From: Streptomyces turgidiscabies Car8
GTDB lineage: Bacteria; Actinomycetota; Actinomycetes; Streptomycetales; Streptomycetaceae
Assembly: GCF_000331005.1 (NCBI RefSeq)
Contig: NZ_AEJB01000639.1
Span: 1 to 64,000 of the forward strand
Length of the DNA: 64,000 nucleotides
Direction: 5' to 3'
A program made the translations under genes and the position numbers. Within the stretch, counting starts at the first letter, position 1; each line of letters starts with the position of its first letter. The notes under the pieces are model-generated. The model was not told the DNA's origin. It searched no databases and was given only the letters and a program-made list of their open reading frames with translations. Below, in pieces: positions 1 through 8,488 of this stretch.

Positions 1-779
1 TGCGCGACGGGCGTCGCCTGCGGCTCGGTACCACTCGCGCCGACGGCCGCTGCCGCCTTCGGAGCGAGCAGCCGTTCCGCCATGAGTCCGAAGACCAGGC
101 CGAACGCGGTCCACATCGTCACCTGGATGCCGAGCGTGGCCACCCGGTACCGCCACAGGAGGCTCGCGGAGAAGCCCTCCGGGACCTCGTTGGTGAACGA
201 CGGCAGGAACGCGTACGCGAGTCCCACGACGAGGACGAAGAAGGCGCTCGCGGCGAGAGTCGCGTTCCAGTTGCCCAGGCGTGGCGCGAGACGTTTGCCC
301 AGGATGACCGCGCCGACTGCCAGCAGCACGCTGAGCGCGACCATCAGAAAGAACAGCGCGGTGCGCTGGTTGAGGGTGTCGGGGTCACCGACGGCGGGCG
401 GGTTGGCCGGGTACTTGAGGAACGGCACGACGTACACGGTGAGCAGGCCGGCCCCCGCGAGGAGCAGCGCGGTCGCGCGCGGCCCGAAGCGGCCGATCCG
501 GCCGAGTGCGAAGCAGTACGCGAGGGCGGCGATGCCGCCGAACGCGACGCCGTACACGAGGACACCCGTGCCCAGGCCGACGGTGGACTGCAACGCACGG
601 GAGACCAGGGCCTGTTCGGCGTGGCCGTGGTGGGCTGCCTCGTGCATCTCCTCGAACGCGATCGCGTCGTCGACGAGCGGCTCGGCGAAGAAGTACGCGA
701 CGACCCAGACCAGCACACCCGCGACCAGGCCCGCGAGCATGCCGCGGACCAGGAGGTTTCTGACAGTTGTCGAATTCAT
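1..779 (-). CDS. cbtA: CbtA-type cobalt transporter membrane subunit (3' end cut by window edge)
   Basis: Integral membrane partner of CbtB in a B12-regulated cobalt uptake system. The protein starts MNSTTVRNLLVRGMLAG and runs straight into a membrane segment (GMLAGLVAGVLVWVVAYFFA). A His/Glu-rich loop (residues about 35-50, with FEEMHEAAHHGH) is typical of CbtA and could bind metal. Further hydrophobic segments follow. The frame is open to base 1, so about 259 residues are visible, close to the usual CbtA length; only a short tail should be missing. It lies 24 bp downstream of cbtB and shares its riboswitch leader, which supports a cobalt rather than a generic transport role. Direction and family are clear; transport specificity is inferred from family and riboswitch. 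Confidence 0.85.
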   Translation of the reverse strand, partial: MNSTTVRNLLVRGMLAGLVAGVLVWVVAYFFAEPLVDDAIAFEEMHEAAHHGHAEQALVSRALQSTVGLGTGVLVYGVAFGGIAALAYCFALGRIGRFGPRATALLLAGAGLLTVYVVPFLKYPANPPAVGDPDTLNQRTALFFLMVALSVLLAVGAVILGKRLAPRLGNWNATLAASAFFVLVVGLAYAFLPSFTNEVPEGFSASLLWRYRVATLGIQVTMWTAFGLVFGLMAERLLAPKAAAAVGASGTEPQATPVA

Positions 780-803
780 GAGCTCGTACGTTCCCTGTCC
801 TCG

Positions 804-1025
804 TCAGTGGCAGGGGAAGCCGAGCAGGTGGCGGGCGTCGTGCACCCATTCGTGCACGCCCTCGCCGGAGACCAGGGAGGTGGCGCCCTGTTCGGCGCCG
901 ACGAAGTAGAGCAGCACCAGCATCAGCACGCCGAAGAAGACCGCCCAGGGGGCGATCGCGCCGATCGGCAGCTTCTCGGGTACGGCGGTGGGGGCGGCGG
1001 TCGGCTGAATCGCGGACTGTGCCAT
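804..1025 (-). CDS. cbtB: CbtB-type cobalt transporter subunit
   Basis: Small single-span membrane protein of 73 residues. It has one hydrophobic helix (about residues 24-42, GAIAPWAVFFGVLMLVLLYF) and the diagnostic C-terminal metal-ligand tail, in which His, Glu and Asp residues precede GFPCH (residues about 58-73). CbtB proteins are normally 60-75 residues and always pair with CbtA. ATG at 1023-1025 is preceded by a GGAGG-type ribosome site in the riboswitch leader. First gene of a cbtB-cbtA operon, expected to be shut off when cobalamin is plentiful. Confidence 0.88.
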   Translation of the reverse strand: MAQSAIQPTAAPTAVPEKLPIGAIAPWAVFFGVLMLVLLYFVGAEQGATSLVSGEGVHEWVHDARHLLGFPCH

Positions 1026-1059
1026 GACAGACCTCCTGGGGGAACTCGCGTCCCGTATC

Positions 1060-1190
1060 GGTGGTGCGGAGGACGACAGTCACGGGTCTGACTTGCCCCC
1101 GGGCCACACCAGGCTGGTGCGTACGGGGCTTACAGTGGCGCGACCGTGCCGGATTCCCACCGGCTTCCGTCGAACCGTCGTCAATATCGA
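1060..1190 (-). promoter_or_regulatory. Cobalamin riboswitch upstream of cbtBA
   Basis: Reading the minus strand, the leader carries the conserved cobalamin-aptamer core: GAAGCCGGTGGGAATCCGGC, then a GCGCCACTGT block (GCCACTG at 1133-1139), and further on AGTCAGACC (about 1085-1093), in the right order and spacing, 60-160 bases ahead of cbtB. The downstream edge lies close to the cbtB ribosome site, fitting control of translation initiation, as is usual in actinobacteria. The limits are approximate because I judged them by eye. Confidence 0.87.
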
Positions 1191-1324
1191 CGAGAAGGTA
1201 CCGCGAAGCGGGAGTTCGGCCAAGGGCGCGTGGAACGGCGTACGGCGCGCGGGTGCGCCGTACGGTGCCTCAAGTTCCGTACATGACAACGAGATTGGGG
1301 CTGAATGAGCGCGGGAGCGACCGG

Positions 1325-1918
1325 ATGACGAGCCGAGTGATGTTGATCTCACCGGCGATCAGCGCGGCCCTGCGGGAGGCCCGTTTCGACGACGACTGTC
1401 CCCTGGACGAGTCGGGCTTGCGGCTCGCCCGGGCGGCGGCCGGGATCCTGCCGGCGGTGTCGGCTCTGTCGGCGGTATGGGTCTCCCCCACCGCGCGCTG
1501 CCGTGAGACGGCCCGGGCGCTGGGCCTCGACGCCGGTTCGATCCCAGGGCCGGCAGGTCTGGACGCGGGCCGCTGGCGCGGCGCGACCCTGACCGAGGTG
1601 ACGGAGAAGGAACCGGAAGCGCTGGCCCAGTGGCTGACCGACCCGCAATCGGCCCCGCACGGCGGTGAGTCGGTCCGCGCGCTCTGCGACCGGGTCGCCC
1701 GCTGGTTGGATGAGACCGCGGCGCAGATCACTGGCCGGGCCGTGGCGGTCGTCGAGCCTGAGGTGGTACGGGCGGCGACGGTACGAGCGCTGGGGGCGCC
1801 GGAGTCGGCGTTCTGGCGGATCGACGTTCCGCCCTTGACGGCAACGGAGTTGAGCGGCCGGGCGGGGCGCTGGAATGTGCGCCTCGGCCGACAGCTCGGG
1901 GCGCCGCACGACATGTAG
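1325..1918 (+). CDS. Histidine-phosphatase-superfamily protein lacking the catalytic histidines
   Basis: 197 residues from ATG 1325 (GAGCGCGGGAG ribosome site just upstream; the longer upstream frame has no signal). The fold of the phosphoglycerate-mutase-like superfamily is recognisable: beta-1, then LDESGLRLARAAA, the VSPTARCRETARALG block, LDAGRWRG, and HGGESVRALCDRV. The N-terminal RHG motif is replaced by ISPAIS, and the second catalytic His (usually V-x-H-G-G) by VEPEV. It is therefore probably not a phosphatase. It sits divergently next to B12-controlled cobalt transport genes, where CobC-like family members would be expected. Function unknown: a structural or regulatory pseudoenzyme, or a protein with a different activity. 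Confidence 0.75.
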   Translation: MTSRVMLISPAISAALREARFDDDCPLDESGLRLARAAAGILPAVSALSAVWVSPTARCRETARALGLDAGSIPGPAGLDAGRWRGATLTEVTEKEPEALAQWLTDPQSAPHGGESVRALCDRVARWLDETAAQITGRAVAVVEPEVVRAATVRALGAPESAFWRIDVPPLTATELSGRAGRWNVRLGRQLGAPHDM

Positions 1919-1967
1919 GGGGCGGGCATTCGGGTCGTTAACCGAAGGGTTCACGGCGCGGGGCGGC

Positions 1968-2369
1968 TCACCCGCCGTGGTCCCCCGGGCGCGGTGTGTC
2001 CAGCGTCCAGGCGAAGTCCGTGCACGCCTGTGCGCACTCCCGGCATGCCTTCGCCGTGTCCTCGCCGCCGGGGTGGTCGTCGAAGACCTGGGCGGTCTCC
2101 AGGCAGACCGTGCTGCACCACTCCAGTTGGACGCGGAGTGCGGCCTCGTCCTGGTCCGCTTGTTCGGAGAGCAGACGGCACGTCGCGTCGCACACCTCCG
2201 CGCACAAGATGCCCTTGCGGCGCGCGAGGGCCTCCTCGGGAGGCCCGTCCGGGTCCGCGAGACTGGCGCGCAGCGCACATGAGCGCGCGCACTCGGTGCA
2301 CGCCTGGGCACAGACGAAGCGGTCCTCCAAGAACCGGAAGAGTTCCTGCTGCGTTGTTGTAGGGGTCAC
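1968..2369 (-). CDS. Cys-rich four-helix-bundle protein (DUF326 type, copper-storage-like)
   Basis: 133 residues from GTG 2369. Cysteines recur in heptad-like spacing across four predicted helices: CAQACTECARSC (about 19-30), CAEVCDATC (about 55-63), WCSTVC (about 83-88) and CRECAQAC (about 107-114). This is the pattern of the DUF326 family, in which Csp-type members fill the bundle core with Cu(I). Such proteins are often annotated as ferredoxin in Streptomyces, but the Cys pattern is not that of an Fe-S protein. It lies 43 bp beyond paaE on the same strand and may be transcribed with the paa genes. Any copper function here is inferred from the family. Confidence 0.72.
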   Translation of the reverse strand: MTPTTTQQELFRFLEDRFVCAQACTECARSCALRASLADPDGPPEEALARRKGILCAEVCDATCRLLSEQADQDEAALRVQLEWCSTVCLETAQVFDDHPGGEDTAKACRECAQACTDFAWTLDTPRPGDHGG

Positions 2370-2412
2370 GCCGACCGAGTTGCCGTCGCGGCACCCGTCA
2401 AACCCCTTTGGT

Positions 2413-3513
2413 TCAGCTGTCGTAGTCGACCGTGAGCGTCTCCGAGACCGGGAACGACTGGCAGGTCAGGACGTAGCCCGCGTCGACCTCGGCGGGTTCG
2501 AGGGCGTAGTTGCGGCGCATGTCCGCTTCTCCCGAGGTGACCAGCGCCCGGCAGGTGCCGCAGACGCCGCCCTTGCAGGCGAACGGCAGGTCAGGGCGGG
2601 TGCGTGCGGCGCCGTCGAGGACGGTCGCCTCCCGGGACAGCGCGGTGGTGGTGGAACGGCCGTCGAGGGTGACCGTGACCCGGCTCACCGGGCCCTGCGC
2701 GACCGCGTCCGTGTGCTGGACCTGGAGGACCGGCTGGTCGTCGGCGTAGAAGAGTTCCTGGTGGACCCGGTTGGCGGGCACGCCCAGCTTCGCCAGGAGC
2801 TGCTGGGCGTCGCGGACCATGCCGTGCGGTCCGCACAGCCACCAGTGGTCCGTGCCCGGGACGTCGACGAGGCCCGCGAGGAGTGCGGCGAGCCGTTCGG
2901 CGTCCAGCCGCCCCGACAGCAGTTCGGCCTCGCGCGGCTCACGCGACAGTACGTGCCCCAGCTGGAAGCGCGTACGGTACAGGTCCTTCAGGTCCGCCAG
3001 CTCGTCGGCGAACATCACGGTGTCCGTACGCCGGTTGCCGTACAGGAGGGTGACCTGTGAGCGGTCGTCAGCGGCCAGGACCGACTCGGCGATCGACATC
3101 ATCGGGGTGATGCCGGAGCCCGCGGCGATCAGGACGTGGCTGCCGGACTCGGTGAGGTCGGGGGTGAAGGCGCCGGTCGGTGTCATCACGTCGAGCACGT
3201 CACCGGGGCGCACGCCGTCGACCAGCCAGGACGAGAACAGGCCGCCGGGCACCACCCGTACGCCGATGCGGGGTTGTTCGCCGGCCGGGGCGCAGATCGA
3301 GTACGACCGGCGTTCCTCGCGCCCCTCGAAGTCCCGGCTCAGGGTGAGCGACTGCCCCGGTGTGAAGGCGTACTCGGCGGCCAGGTCTTCCGGCACCTCG
3401 AAGGCGACGGCGACGGCGTCCGCGCACAGTCGCCGCACGTCGGCGACCTTCAGGGCGTGGAAGACCGGGCGTCGGCGTACCGGAACCGCGGTCGGGGCGG
3501 TGGGCGCGGCCAT
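2413..3513 (-). CDS. paaE: Phenylacetyl-CoA epoxidase reductase subunit
   Basis: 366 residues; transfers electrons from NAD(P)H to the di-iron PaaA-PaaC core. The N-terminal FAD domain carries RRSYSIC (about residues 70-76). The nucleotide-binding domain has LIAAGSGITPMMSI and LYGNRRTD. The C-terminal plant-type 2Fe-2S domain has CKGGVCGTC plus a distal Cys in YVLTCQSFP. ATG at 3511-3513 overlaps the paaD stop codon, so the two are translationally coupled. Last gene of paaABCDE. Order and domains leave little doubt. Confidence 0.95.
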   Translation of the reverse strand: MAAPTAPTAVPVRRRPVFHALKVADVRRLCADAVAVAFEVPEDLAAEYAFTPGQSLTLSRDFEGREERRSYSICAPAGEQPRIGVRVVPGGLFSSWLVDGVRPGDVLDVMTPTGAFTPDLTESGSHVLIAAGSGITPMMSIAESVLAADDRSQVTLLYGNRRTDTVMFADELADLKDLYRTRFQLGHVLSREPREAELLSGRLDAERLAALLAGLVDVPGTDHWWLCGPHGMVRDAQQLLAKLGVPANRVHQELFYADDQPVLQVQHTDAVAQGPVSRVTVTLDGRSTTTALSREATVLDGAARTRPDLPFACKGGVCGTCRALVTSGEADMRRNYALEPAEVDAGYVLTCQSFPVSETLTVDYDS

Positions 3514-4031
3514 CAGATCTCCTTGACGTACTCGAACGGCTCGCGGCAGGCGTGGCAGCGCCACAGGGCCTTGCAGGAGGTGGCGGCGAAGCGGGAGGTC
3601 TCCTCGGTGTCCGCCGAGCCGCAGCGGGGGCAGGGCACCGTGCGTCGGGTGGGCAGCAGCGAAAGGGCGACCGGCCCGCGCGGGGCCGCTCCGGGCGGGG
3701 CGATGCCGTGCTCGGTGAGCTTGCGGCGGCCGGCCGGGGTGATCCAGTCGCTGGTCCACGGCGGATCGAGGACAGTACGGATCCGCACGCGGGCGTACCC
3801 CGCCGCCCGCAGCCGGCTGGAGACGGCGGCGCGCATCTCGGCCATCGCCGGGCAGCCCGAGTAGGTCGGGGTCAGGCTCGCGACCACCGTCCCGTCCCCG
3901 GTCAGCTCCACGTCTCGCAGGACGCCGAGGTCGGCCAGGGTCAGCATGGGCAGCTCGGGGTCCGGCACGCGCTCGGCGATGCCGCGGGCGCGCCGGAGGT
4001 CCTCGATCCCGATCGCGGTCCCGGTCACCAT
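3513..4031 (-). CDS. paaD: Phenylacetyl-CoA epoxidase maturation protein PaaD
   Basis: 172 residues. N-terminal MIP18/DUF59 domain with DPELPMLTLADLGVL (about 24-38) and the Cys-containing loop TYSGCPAM. The C-terminal zinc ribbon has CPRCGSAD followed by CKALWRCHAC. PaaD is thought to help assemble the metal centre of the epoxidase. ATG at 4029-4031 overlaps the end of paaC; the stop overlaps the paaE start. Confidence 0.94.
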   Translation of the reverse strand: MVTGTAIGIEDLRRARGIAERVPDPELPMLTLADLGVLRDVELTGDGTVVASLTPTYSGCPAMAEMRAAVSSRLRAAGYARVRIRTVLDPPWTSDWITPAGRRKLTEHGIAPPGAAPRGPVALSLLPTRRTVPCPRCGSADTEETSRFAATSCKALWRCHACREPFEYVKEI

Positions 4032-4906
4032 GTCGCCTCCGGGTGGGCGCGGGCCACGCTCTGCAACTCGGCGAGCAGCGGTGCGAGATGCTCGGTGTGC
4101 TGTCCGTCGCGTCCTGCGCCGTGCGTCGTCGGTGGAATGTGCGGCATGGGCAGCCCGGCGGCCTCGGTGACCTGCCGCAGCACCTCGACGACTTCGCCTC
4201 GGACGTCGTACGCCGTGAACAACTCGCTCAGATGCGGGCCGACTTCGTCCAGGGCGGTGCGCGTCCGCCGGTGGGACTCGTCGGTGCCGTCGCCGAGCCG
4301 GACGGCCCACTCGGCCGCGTACTGGCGGTGGTACGTCAGTTCCTTGACGCCCTTCGCGGCGATCGCCTTGAGCACCGGATCGCGGTGGGCGGCGAGCCGT
4401 TCGAAGTGCGCGAGCCGCCAGCTGGACAGCACCAGCAATCGCACGATCGAGAACGCGAAGTCCCCGATGGGCAGTTCGGCCAGACGCACGTTGCGGAAGT
4501 CGTCCGCGTCCCGGAGGTAGGCGTACGCGTCCTCGTCGCGTCCGGTGCTGTCGACCTGGCCGGCGCGCGCGTACAGCAGCCGGGCCTGGCCGAGCAGGTC
4601 GAGGCCGATGTTGGCGAGCGCGACCTCCTCCTCCAGTTCGGGTGCGCGGGTGCACCACTCGGCCAGCCGTTGGGCCGAGACAAGGGCGTCGTCGGCGAGT
4701 TCGACGCAGGTCGCGGCCAGTTCGCCGGCGTCGACGCCGGTGGGCACGGTGGTGTCGACGCCGTACAGGGGGTCCTCGAACCCGGTGCCGAAGGCCCAGC
4801 GGGCGTCGCTGCCGTCGTCGTGTCCCTCGGCGAGGGAGAGATAGACGTGCTCGTCGTCAGGGCCGTGGTCGACGTGGTGGCCGGTGTCGCTGTCGTTGTC
4901 GCTCAT
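4025..4906 (-). CDS. paaC: Phenylacetyl-CoA epoxidase structural subunit PaaC
   Basis: 293 residues. Ferritin-like scaffold subunit that pairs with PaaA; it lacks a full di-iron site but keeps the helical pattern (LANIGLDLLGQARLL, IGDFAFSIVRLLVLSSWRL, VKELTYHRQYAAEW). The first ~45 residues are an acidic, His-containing extension (SDTGHHVDHGPDDEH) longer than in enteric PaaC. ATG at 4904-4906; the stop falls inside the paaD start region. Member of the tightly spaced paaABCDE operon for aerobic phenylacetate breakdown. Confidence 0.95.
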   Translation of the reverse strand: MSDNDSDTGHHVDHGPDDEHVYLSLAEGHDDGSDARWAFGTGFEDPLYGVDTTVPTGVDAGELAATCVELADDALVSAQRLAEWCTRAPELEEEVALANIGLDLLGQARLLYARAGQVDSTGRDEDAYAYLRDADDFRNVRLAELPIGDFAFSIVRLLVLSSWRLAHFERLAAHRDPVLKAIAAKGVKELTYHRQYAAEWAVRLGDGTDESHRRTRTALDEVGPHLSELFTAYDVRGEVVEVLRQVTEAAGLPMPHIPPTTHGAGRDGQHTEHLAPLLAELQSVARAHPEATW

Positions 4907-4926
4907 GTCCGCTGCTCCTCTCCCGG

Positions 4927-5244
4927 CTAGATGTGGGGGACGTCGTCGGGGATGTCGTAGAAGGTCGGGTGGCGGTAGACCTTGTCGGCGCTCGGTGCGA
5001 AGAACGGGTCCTTCTCGTCGCGTGAGGAGGCGGCGATGTGTTCGGAGCGCACCACCCAGATGCTCACGCCTTCGTTGCGCCGCGTGTACAGGTCGCGCGC
5101 GTGGGTGAGCGCCATCCGGTCGTCGGCCGCGTGCAACGAGCCCACGTGGACGTGGTTCAGGCCGCGCTTGCCGCGTACGAACACCTCGTACAGCGGCCAC
5201 TCGTTCGAGGACGAGCCCTCGCTCCTGGCCAGGTCGTCGCTCAT
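4927..5244 (-). CDS. paaB: Phenylacetyl-CoA epoxidase subunit PaaB
   Basis: 105 residues. Small alpha/beta subunit that organises the PaaABC complex. Signature WPLYEVFVRGKRGLNHVHVG at about residues 16-35, then ALTHARDLYTRR and IWVVRSEHI. ATG at 5242-5244 overlaps the paaA stop codon; paaC starts 20 bp further on. Confidence 0.95.
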   Translation of the reverse strand: MSDDLARSEGSSSNEWPLYEVFVRGKRGLNHVHVGSLHAADDRMALTHARDLYTRRNEGVSIWVVRSEHIAASSRDEKDPFFAPSADKVYRHPTFYDIPDDVPHI

Positions 5245-6239
5245 GCCACTGTCTCCTTCGCTGCCCGCGCACGCTGCTTGGCCGCGTACGCGGTGGCCGC
5301 CTCGCGCACCCAGGCGCCGTCCTCGTGTGCGGTCCGGCGGCGCGCCACCCGTTCGGTGTTGCAGGGGCCGCCGCCCTTGATGACGCGCGTCAGCTCGTCC
5401 CAGTCGGGGGTGCCGAAGTCGTGGTGTCCGCGCTCCTCGTTCCAGCGCAGTTCCGGGTCGGGCAGGGTGACGCCGAGCTTGTCGGCCTGCGGGACGGTCA
5501 TGTCGACGAAGCGCCGGCGCAGTTCGTCGTTGGTGTGCCGCTTGATCTTCCAGGCCATCGACTGCGCGGAGTTGGGCGACGCGTCGTCGGGCGGGCCGAA
5601 CATCATCAGGGAGGGCCACCACCAGCGGTCGACGGCGTCCTGGACCATGGCGCGCTGTCCCTCCGTACCGCGCATCATCGTCATCAGCAGCTCGTATCCC
5701 TGCCGCTGGTGGAAGGACTCCTCCTTGCAGATCCGCACCATCGCGCGCGCGTACGGCCCGTACGAGCTCCGGCAGAGGGGGACCTGGTTGCAGATCGCCG
5801 CGCCGTCCACGAACCAGCCGATCACGCCGACGTCGGCGAAGCTCGGCGTCGGGTAGTTGAAGATCGACGAGTACTTCTGGCGGCCCTCGATGAGCCGCTC
5901 GGTGAGGTCCGCGCGATCGGCGCCGAGCGTCTCGGCGGCCGAGTACAGGTACAGCCCGTGCCCCGCCTCGTCCTGGACCTTCGCGAAGAGGATCGCCTTG
6001 CGGCGCAGCGAGGGCGCACGCGTGATCCACTCGCCCTCCGGCTGCATGCCGATGATCTCCGAGTGCGCGTGCTGGGCGATCTGCCGGACCAGCGTCTTCC
6101 GGTAGCCCTCGGGCATCCAGTCGCGCGGCTCGATCCGGCGGTCGCGCGCGATCGTCGCCTCGAAGTGCTCACCCAGCAGCCGCTCGCCGGGCTGCTCGGT
6201 GCCGCCCGTGTCCGAGGCGGCGGAGTGTGTCGTCGTCAT
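5241..6239 (-). CDS. paaA: Phenylacetyl-CoA epoxidase catalytic subunit PaaA
   Basis: 332 residues; di-iron monooxygenase subunit that forms the ring 1,2-epoxide of phenylacetyl-CoA. Iron-ligand helices are visible: KVQDEAGHGLYLYSAAE (ExxH) and RICKEESFHQRQGYELL (ExxH). It also has the conserved start WMPEGYRKTLVRQIAQHAHSE. I chose ATG 6237-6239, where family homology begins; the open frame extends further upstream but crosses the operator-like palindrome. First gene of the operon. Downstream paa genes (ring opening, beta-oxidation) and paaK/paaR are not in this window. Confidence 0.95.
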   Translation of the reverse strand: MTTTHSAASDTGGTEQPGERLLGEHFEATIARDRRIEPRDWMPEGYRKTLVRQIAQHAHSEIIGMQPEGEWITRAPSLRRKAILFAKVQDEAGHGLYLYSAAETLGADRADLTERLIEGRQKYSSIFNYPTPSFADVGVIGWFVDGAAICNQVPLCRSSYGPYARAMVRICKEESFHQRQGYELLMTMMRGTEGQRAMVQDAVDRWWWPSLMMFGPPDDASPNSAQSMAWKIKRHTNDELRRRFVDMTVPQADKLGVTLPDPELRWNEERGHHDFGTPDWDELTRVIKGGGPCNTERVARRRTAHEDGAWVREAATAYAAKQRARAAKETVA

Positions 6240-6254
6240 CGATACCGCTCCCCA

Positions 6255-6272
6255 ACCGACCATTCGTTCGGT
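6255..6272. promoter_or_regulatory. PaaR-type (TetR) operator candidate ahead of paaA
   Basis: An imperfect inverted repeat, ACCGACCATTCGTTCGGT, lies 16-33 bp upstream of the paaA start. It differs at two positions from the published PaaR consensus CNAACGNNCGTTNG. Placement between promoter and start codon fits repression relieved by phenylacetyl-CoA. No paaR gene is present in this window. Confidence 0.55.
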
Positions 6273-6318
6273 ACCAGTGTGACGACTTTTCCCCGCTCGC
6301 ACAAGGTTGTCAAGACCG

Positions 6319-6722
6319 TCAGCAGGCGGCGCGCCCGCCGCTGATGTCGTACACCGCGCCGGTGGAGAAGCTGACCCGGTCGGAGGCCGGGAAAGGCGAC
6401 CAGTTCGGCCACCTCCTCCGGGCGGCCGGTCCGGCGCCTCGGGATGAGTCCGGTGAGGCGCTCTGTACCTCGTGGGCGGTGTTCTCGTTCACGGGTGTCG
6501 CGATGACCGCGGGTGCGACGGTGTCGACCCGGCCCCAGCCGCGTTCCCGCGGCGCGTCATCGTCCGTGACGCCTGCGCGGAAGCGGGCGCTGTCATGGGC
6601 GACGTCGAGCGTCGTCACCTTCGCCCCGACCGCCCCAAGCCGTTCGGCTGTGGCGGCGCCGGTCCGCCCGCACCCCCGGTGACCAGGGCCGATCCGACGG
6701 GCGCCCGGCCTTTCCCGAGGGG
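6319..6722 (-). pseudogene. Decayed short-chain dehydrogenase (frameshifted, internally deleted)
   Basis: Remnants of an SDR can be pieced together from three minus-strand frames: ALVTGGAG (Rossmann start, near 6670-6690), KVTTLDV (near 6610), ATPVNENTAHEV (near 6450), RLTGLIPRRRTGRPEEVAELVAF (near 6400-6440), and SDRVSFSTGAVYDISGG (near 6330-6370). The catalytic Ser/Tyr-Lys stretch is gone, the reading frame shifts at least three times, and the total is about 130 codons instead of about 250. It directly follows the IlvD/Edd dehydratase on the same strand, so it was probably the NAD-dependent 2-keto-3-deoxy-sugar-acid dehydrogenase of the same pathway. Confidence 0.75.
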
Positions 6723-6726
6723 TACG

Positions 6727-8439
6727 TCAGTGCGATTCGCGGCTCACTTCGGAGCCGCTGGAGCCGATGAGGAAGTCCAGGTCCGCGCCCGTGTCGGCCT
6801 GCTGGACGTGGTCGACGTACAGGCGTTCCCAGCCGCGCCGGGGGTTGGCGAAGCCCGTGACCGTCGCCTCGTTGGGGGTCCTGCGGGCGAGTTCGTCGGC
6901 GGGTACGTCGACGTCGAGGCGCCGGGCCTCGACGTCCAGGACGATGACGTCACCGGTGCGGACGAGGGCGAGGGGGCCGCCGGCCGCCGCTTCCGGGGCC
7001 ACGTGCAGGACGACGGTGCCGTAGGCGGTGCCGCTCATCCGGCCGTCGCAGACCCGGACCATGTCACGGACGCCCTGTTCCAGCAGCTTCTTGGGCAGCG
7101 GCATGTTGGACACCTCGGGCATGCCCGGGTAGCCCCTGGGGCCGCAGCCGCGCAGGACGAGCACGGAGTCGGCGTCCACGTCGAGGTCCGGGTCGTCGAT
7201 ACGGGCGTGGAAGTCCTCGATCGAGTCGAAGACGACCGCGCGGCCCCGGTGGCGCAGCAGGTGCGGGGAGGCCGCCGCCGGTTTGACGAGCGCTCCGTCG
7301 GGAGCGAGGTTGCCGCGCAGGACCGCGATTCCGCCCTCCGCGACCAGAGGCTTCGCGCGGGTGCGGATGACCTCCGTGTCCCAGATGGGCGCGTCGTCGA
7401 GATGGCTCACCAGCGGCTCGCCGGTGACGGTGAGGGCGTCCGGGTCGAGCAGGTCGCGTACCTCGCGCAGGACGGCGGACAGGCCTCCGGCGCGGTGGAA
7501 GTCCTCCATGAGGAAGCGGCCGGCCGGCTGGAGGTCCACGAGGACCGGGACGCGCGAGCCGATCCGGTCGAAGTCGTCGAGCGACAGGGGGATGTCCAGG
7601 CGTCCGGCGATCGCCAGCAGGTGGACGACGGCGTTGGTCGACCCGCCGATGGCGGCGAGGGCGACGATCGCGTTGTGGAAGGACGCCCTGGTCAGGAAGG
7701 TGGCAGGGCGGCGGTCGGCGGCGACCATGTCCACCGCCAGCCTGCCGGTGCCGTGGGCGGCTTCCAGCAGGCGGCTGTCGGGCGCCGGGATACCGGCCAC
7801 CCCCGGCACGATCGTGCCCAGCGCCTCGGCCACCAGGGCCATCGTCGAGGCGGTGCCCATGGTGTTGCAGTGCCCGCGGCTGCGAATCATCGCCGACTCG
7901 GAACGGGTGAACTGCTCCTCCGACAGCGTGCCCGCCCGGACCTCCTCCGACAGCCGCCACACGTCGGTGCCGCAGCCCAGCGGCGTCCCCCGGAAGGTCC
8001 CGGTGAGCATCGGACCGCCGGGGACCACGACCGCGGGGAGGTCCACCGAGGCGGCGGCCATCAGCAGCGACGGGATCGTCTTGTCGCAGCCGCCCAGCAG
8101 GACGACTCCGTCGATGGGGTTGGCCCGCAGCATCTCCTCCGTGGCCATCGCCGCCATGTTCCGCCAGAGCATGGCCGTGGGCCGTACCTGGGTCTCCCCC
8201 AGGGACACCACCGGCAGGTCCAGGGGGATGCCACCGGCCTCGTACACCCCGTTGCGGACCGATGCCGCCACCTCGTTCAGATGCGCGTTGCAGGGGGTCA
8301 GGTCCGAGGCGGTGTTGGCGATGGCGATCTGCGGCCGGCCGGTGAAGGCGTCGTCCGGTGCGCCCCTGCGCATCCAGGCCCGGTGGATGTAGGCGTTGCG
8401 CCCCTGCCCCTCGTACCACTGTGCGCTGCGAAGCTTCAC
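6727..8439 (-). CDS. IlvD/Edd-family sugar-acid dehydratase
   Basis: 570 residues. Removes water from an aldonate or dihydroxy-acid to give a 2-keto-3-deoxy acid. Fe-S and Mg ligands of the family are seen: GGCDKTIPSLLMA (Cys about residue 118), GHCNTMGTAST (Cys about 190), GGSTNAVVHL, and GCGPRGYPGMPEV plus DGRMSGTAYG near the C terminus. It resembles the sugar-acid branch (xylonate, arabinonate, fuconate dehydratases) more than biosynthetic IlvD, as its neighbours suggest. GTG at 8437-8439 has a GGAAAGAG ribosome site; the longer upstream frame runs into the IclR gene. Divergent from that IclR gene, its likely regulator. Exact substrate unknown. Confidence 0.85.
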   Translation of the reverse strand: MKLRSAQWYEGQGRNAYIHRAWMRRGAPDDAFTGRPQIAIANTASDLTPCNAHLNEVAASVRNGVYEAGGIPLDLPVVSLGETQVRPTAMLWRNMAAMATEEMLRANPIDGVVLLGGCDKTIPSLLMAAASVDLPAVVVPGGPMLTGTFRGTPLGCGTDVWRLSEEVRAGTLSEEQFTRSESAMIRSRGHCNTMGTASTMALVAEALGTIVPGVAGIPAPDSRLLEAAHGTGRLAVDMVAADRRPATFLTRASFHNAIVALAAIGGSTNAVVHLLAIAGRLDIPLSLDDFDRIGSRVPVLVDLQPAGRFLMEDFHRAGGLSAVLREVRDLLDPDALTVTGEPLVSHLDDAPIWDTEVIRTRAKPLVAEGGIAVLRGNLAPDGALVKPAAASPHLLRHRGRAVVFDSIEDFHARIDDPDLDVDADSVLVLRGCGPRGYPGMPEVSNMPLPKKLLEQGVRDMVRVCDGRMSGTAYGTVVLHVAPEAAAGGPLALVRTGDVIVLDVEARRLDVDVPADELARRTPNEATVTGFANPRRGWERLYVDHVQQADTGADLDFLIGSSGSEVSRESH

Positions 8440-8451
8440 CGTCGACTCTTT

Positions 8452-8462
8452 CCAATAATTGG
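8452..8462. promoter_or_regulatory. Palindrome in the dehydratase/IclR divergent promoter
   Basis: CCAATAATTGG is a perfect inverted repeat around a single central A. It sits in the 49-bp space between the divergent dehydratase and IclR genes and is unusually AT-rich for this genome. Its position would let one bound regulator affect both genes. Candidate IclR operator only. Confidence 0.45.
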
Positions 8463-8488
8463 CATCTTGGTCTAATCTTCGGAACCTC

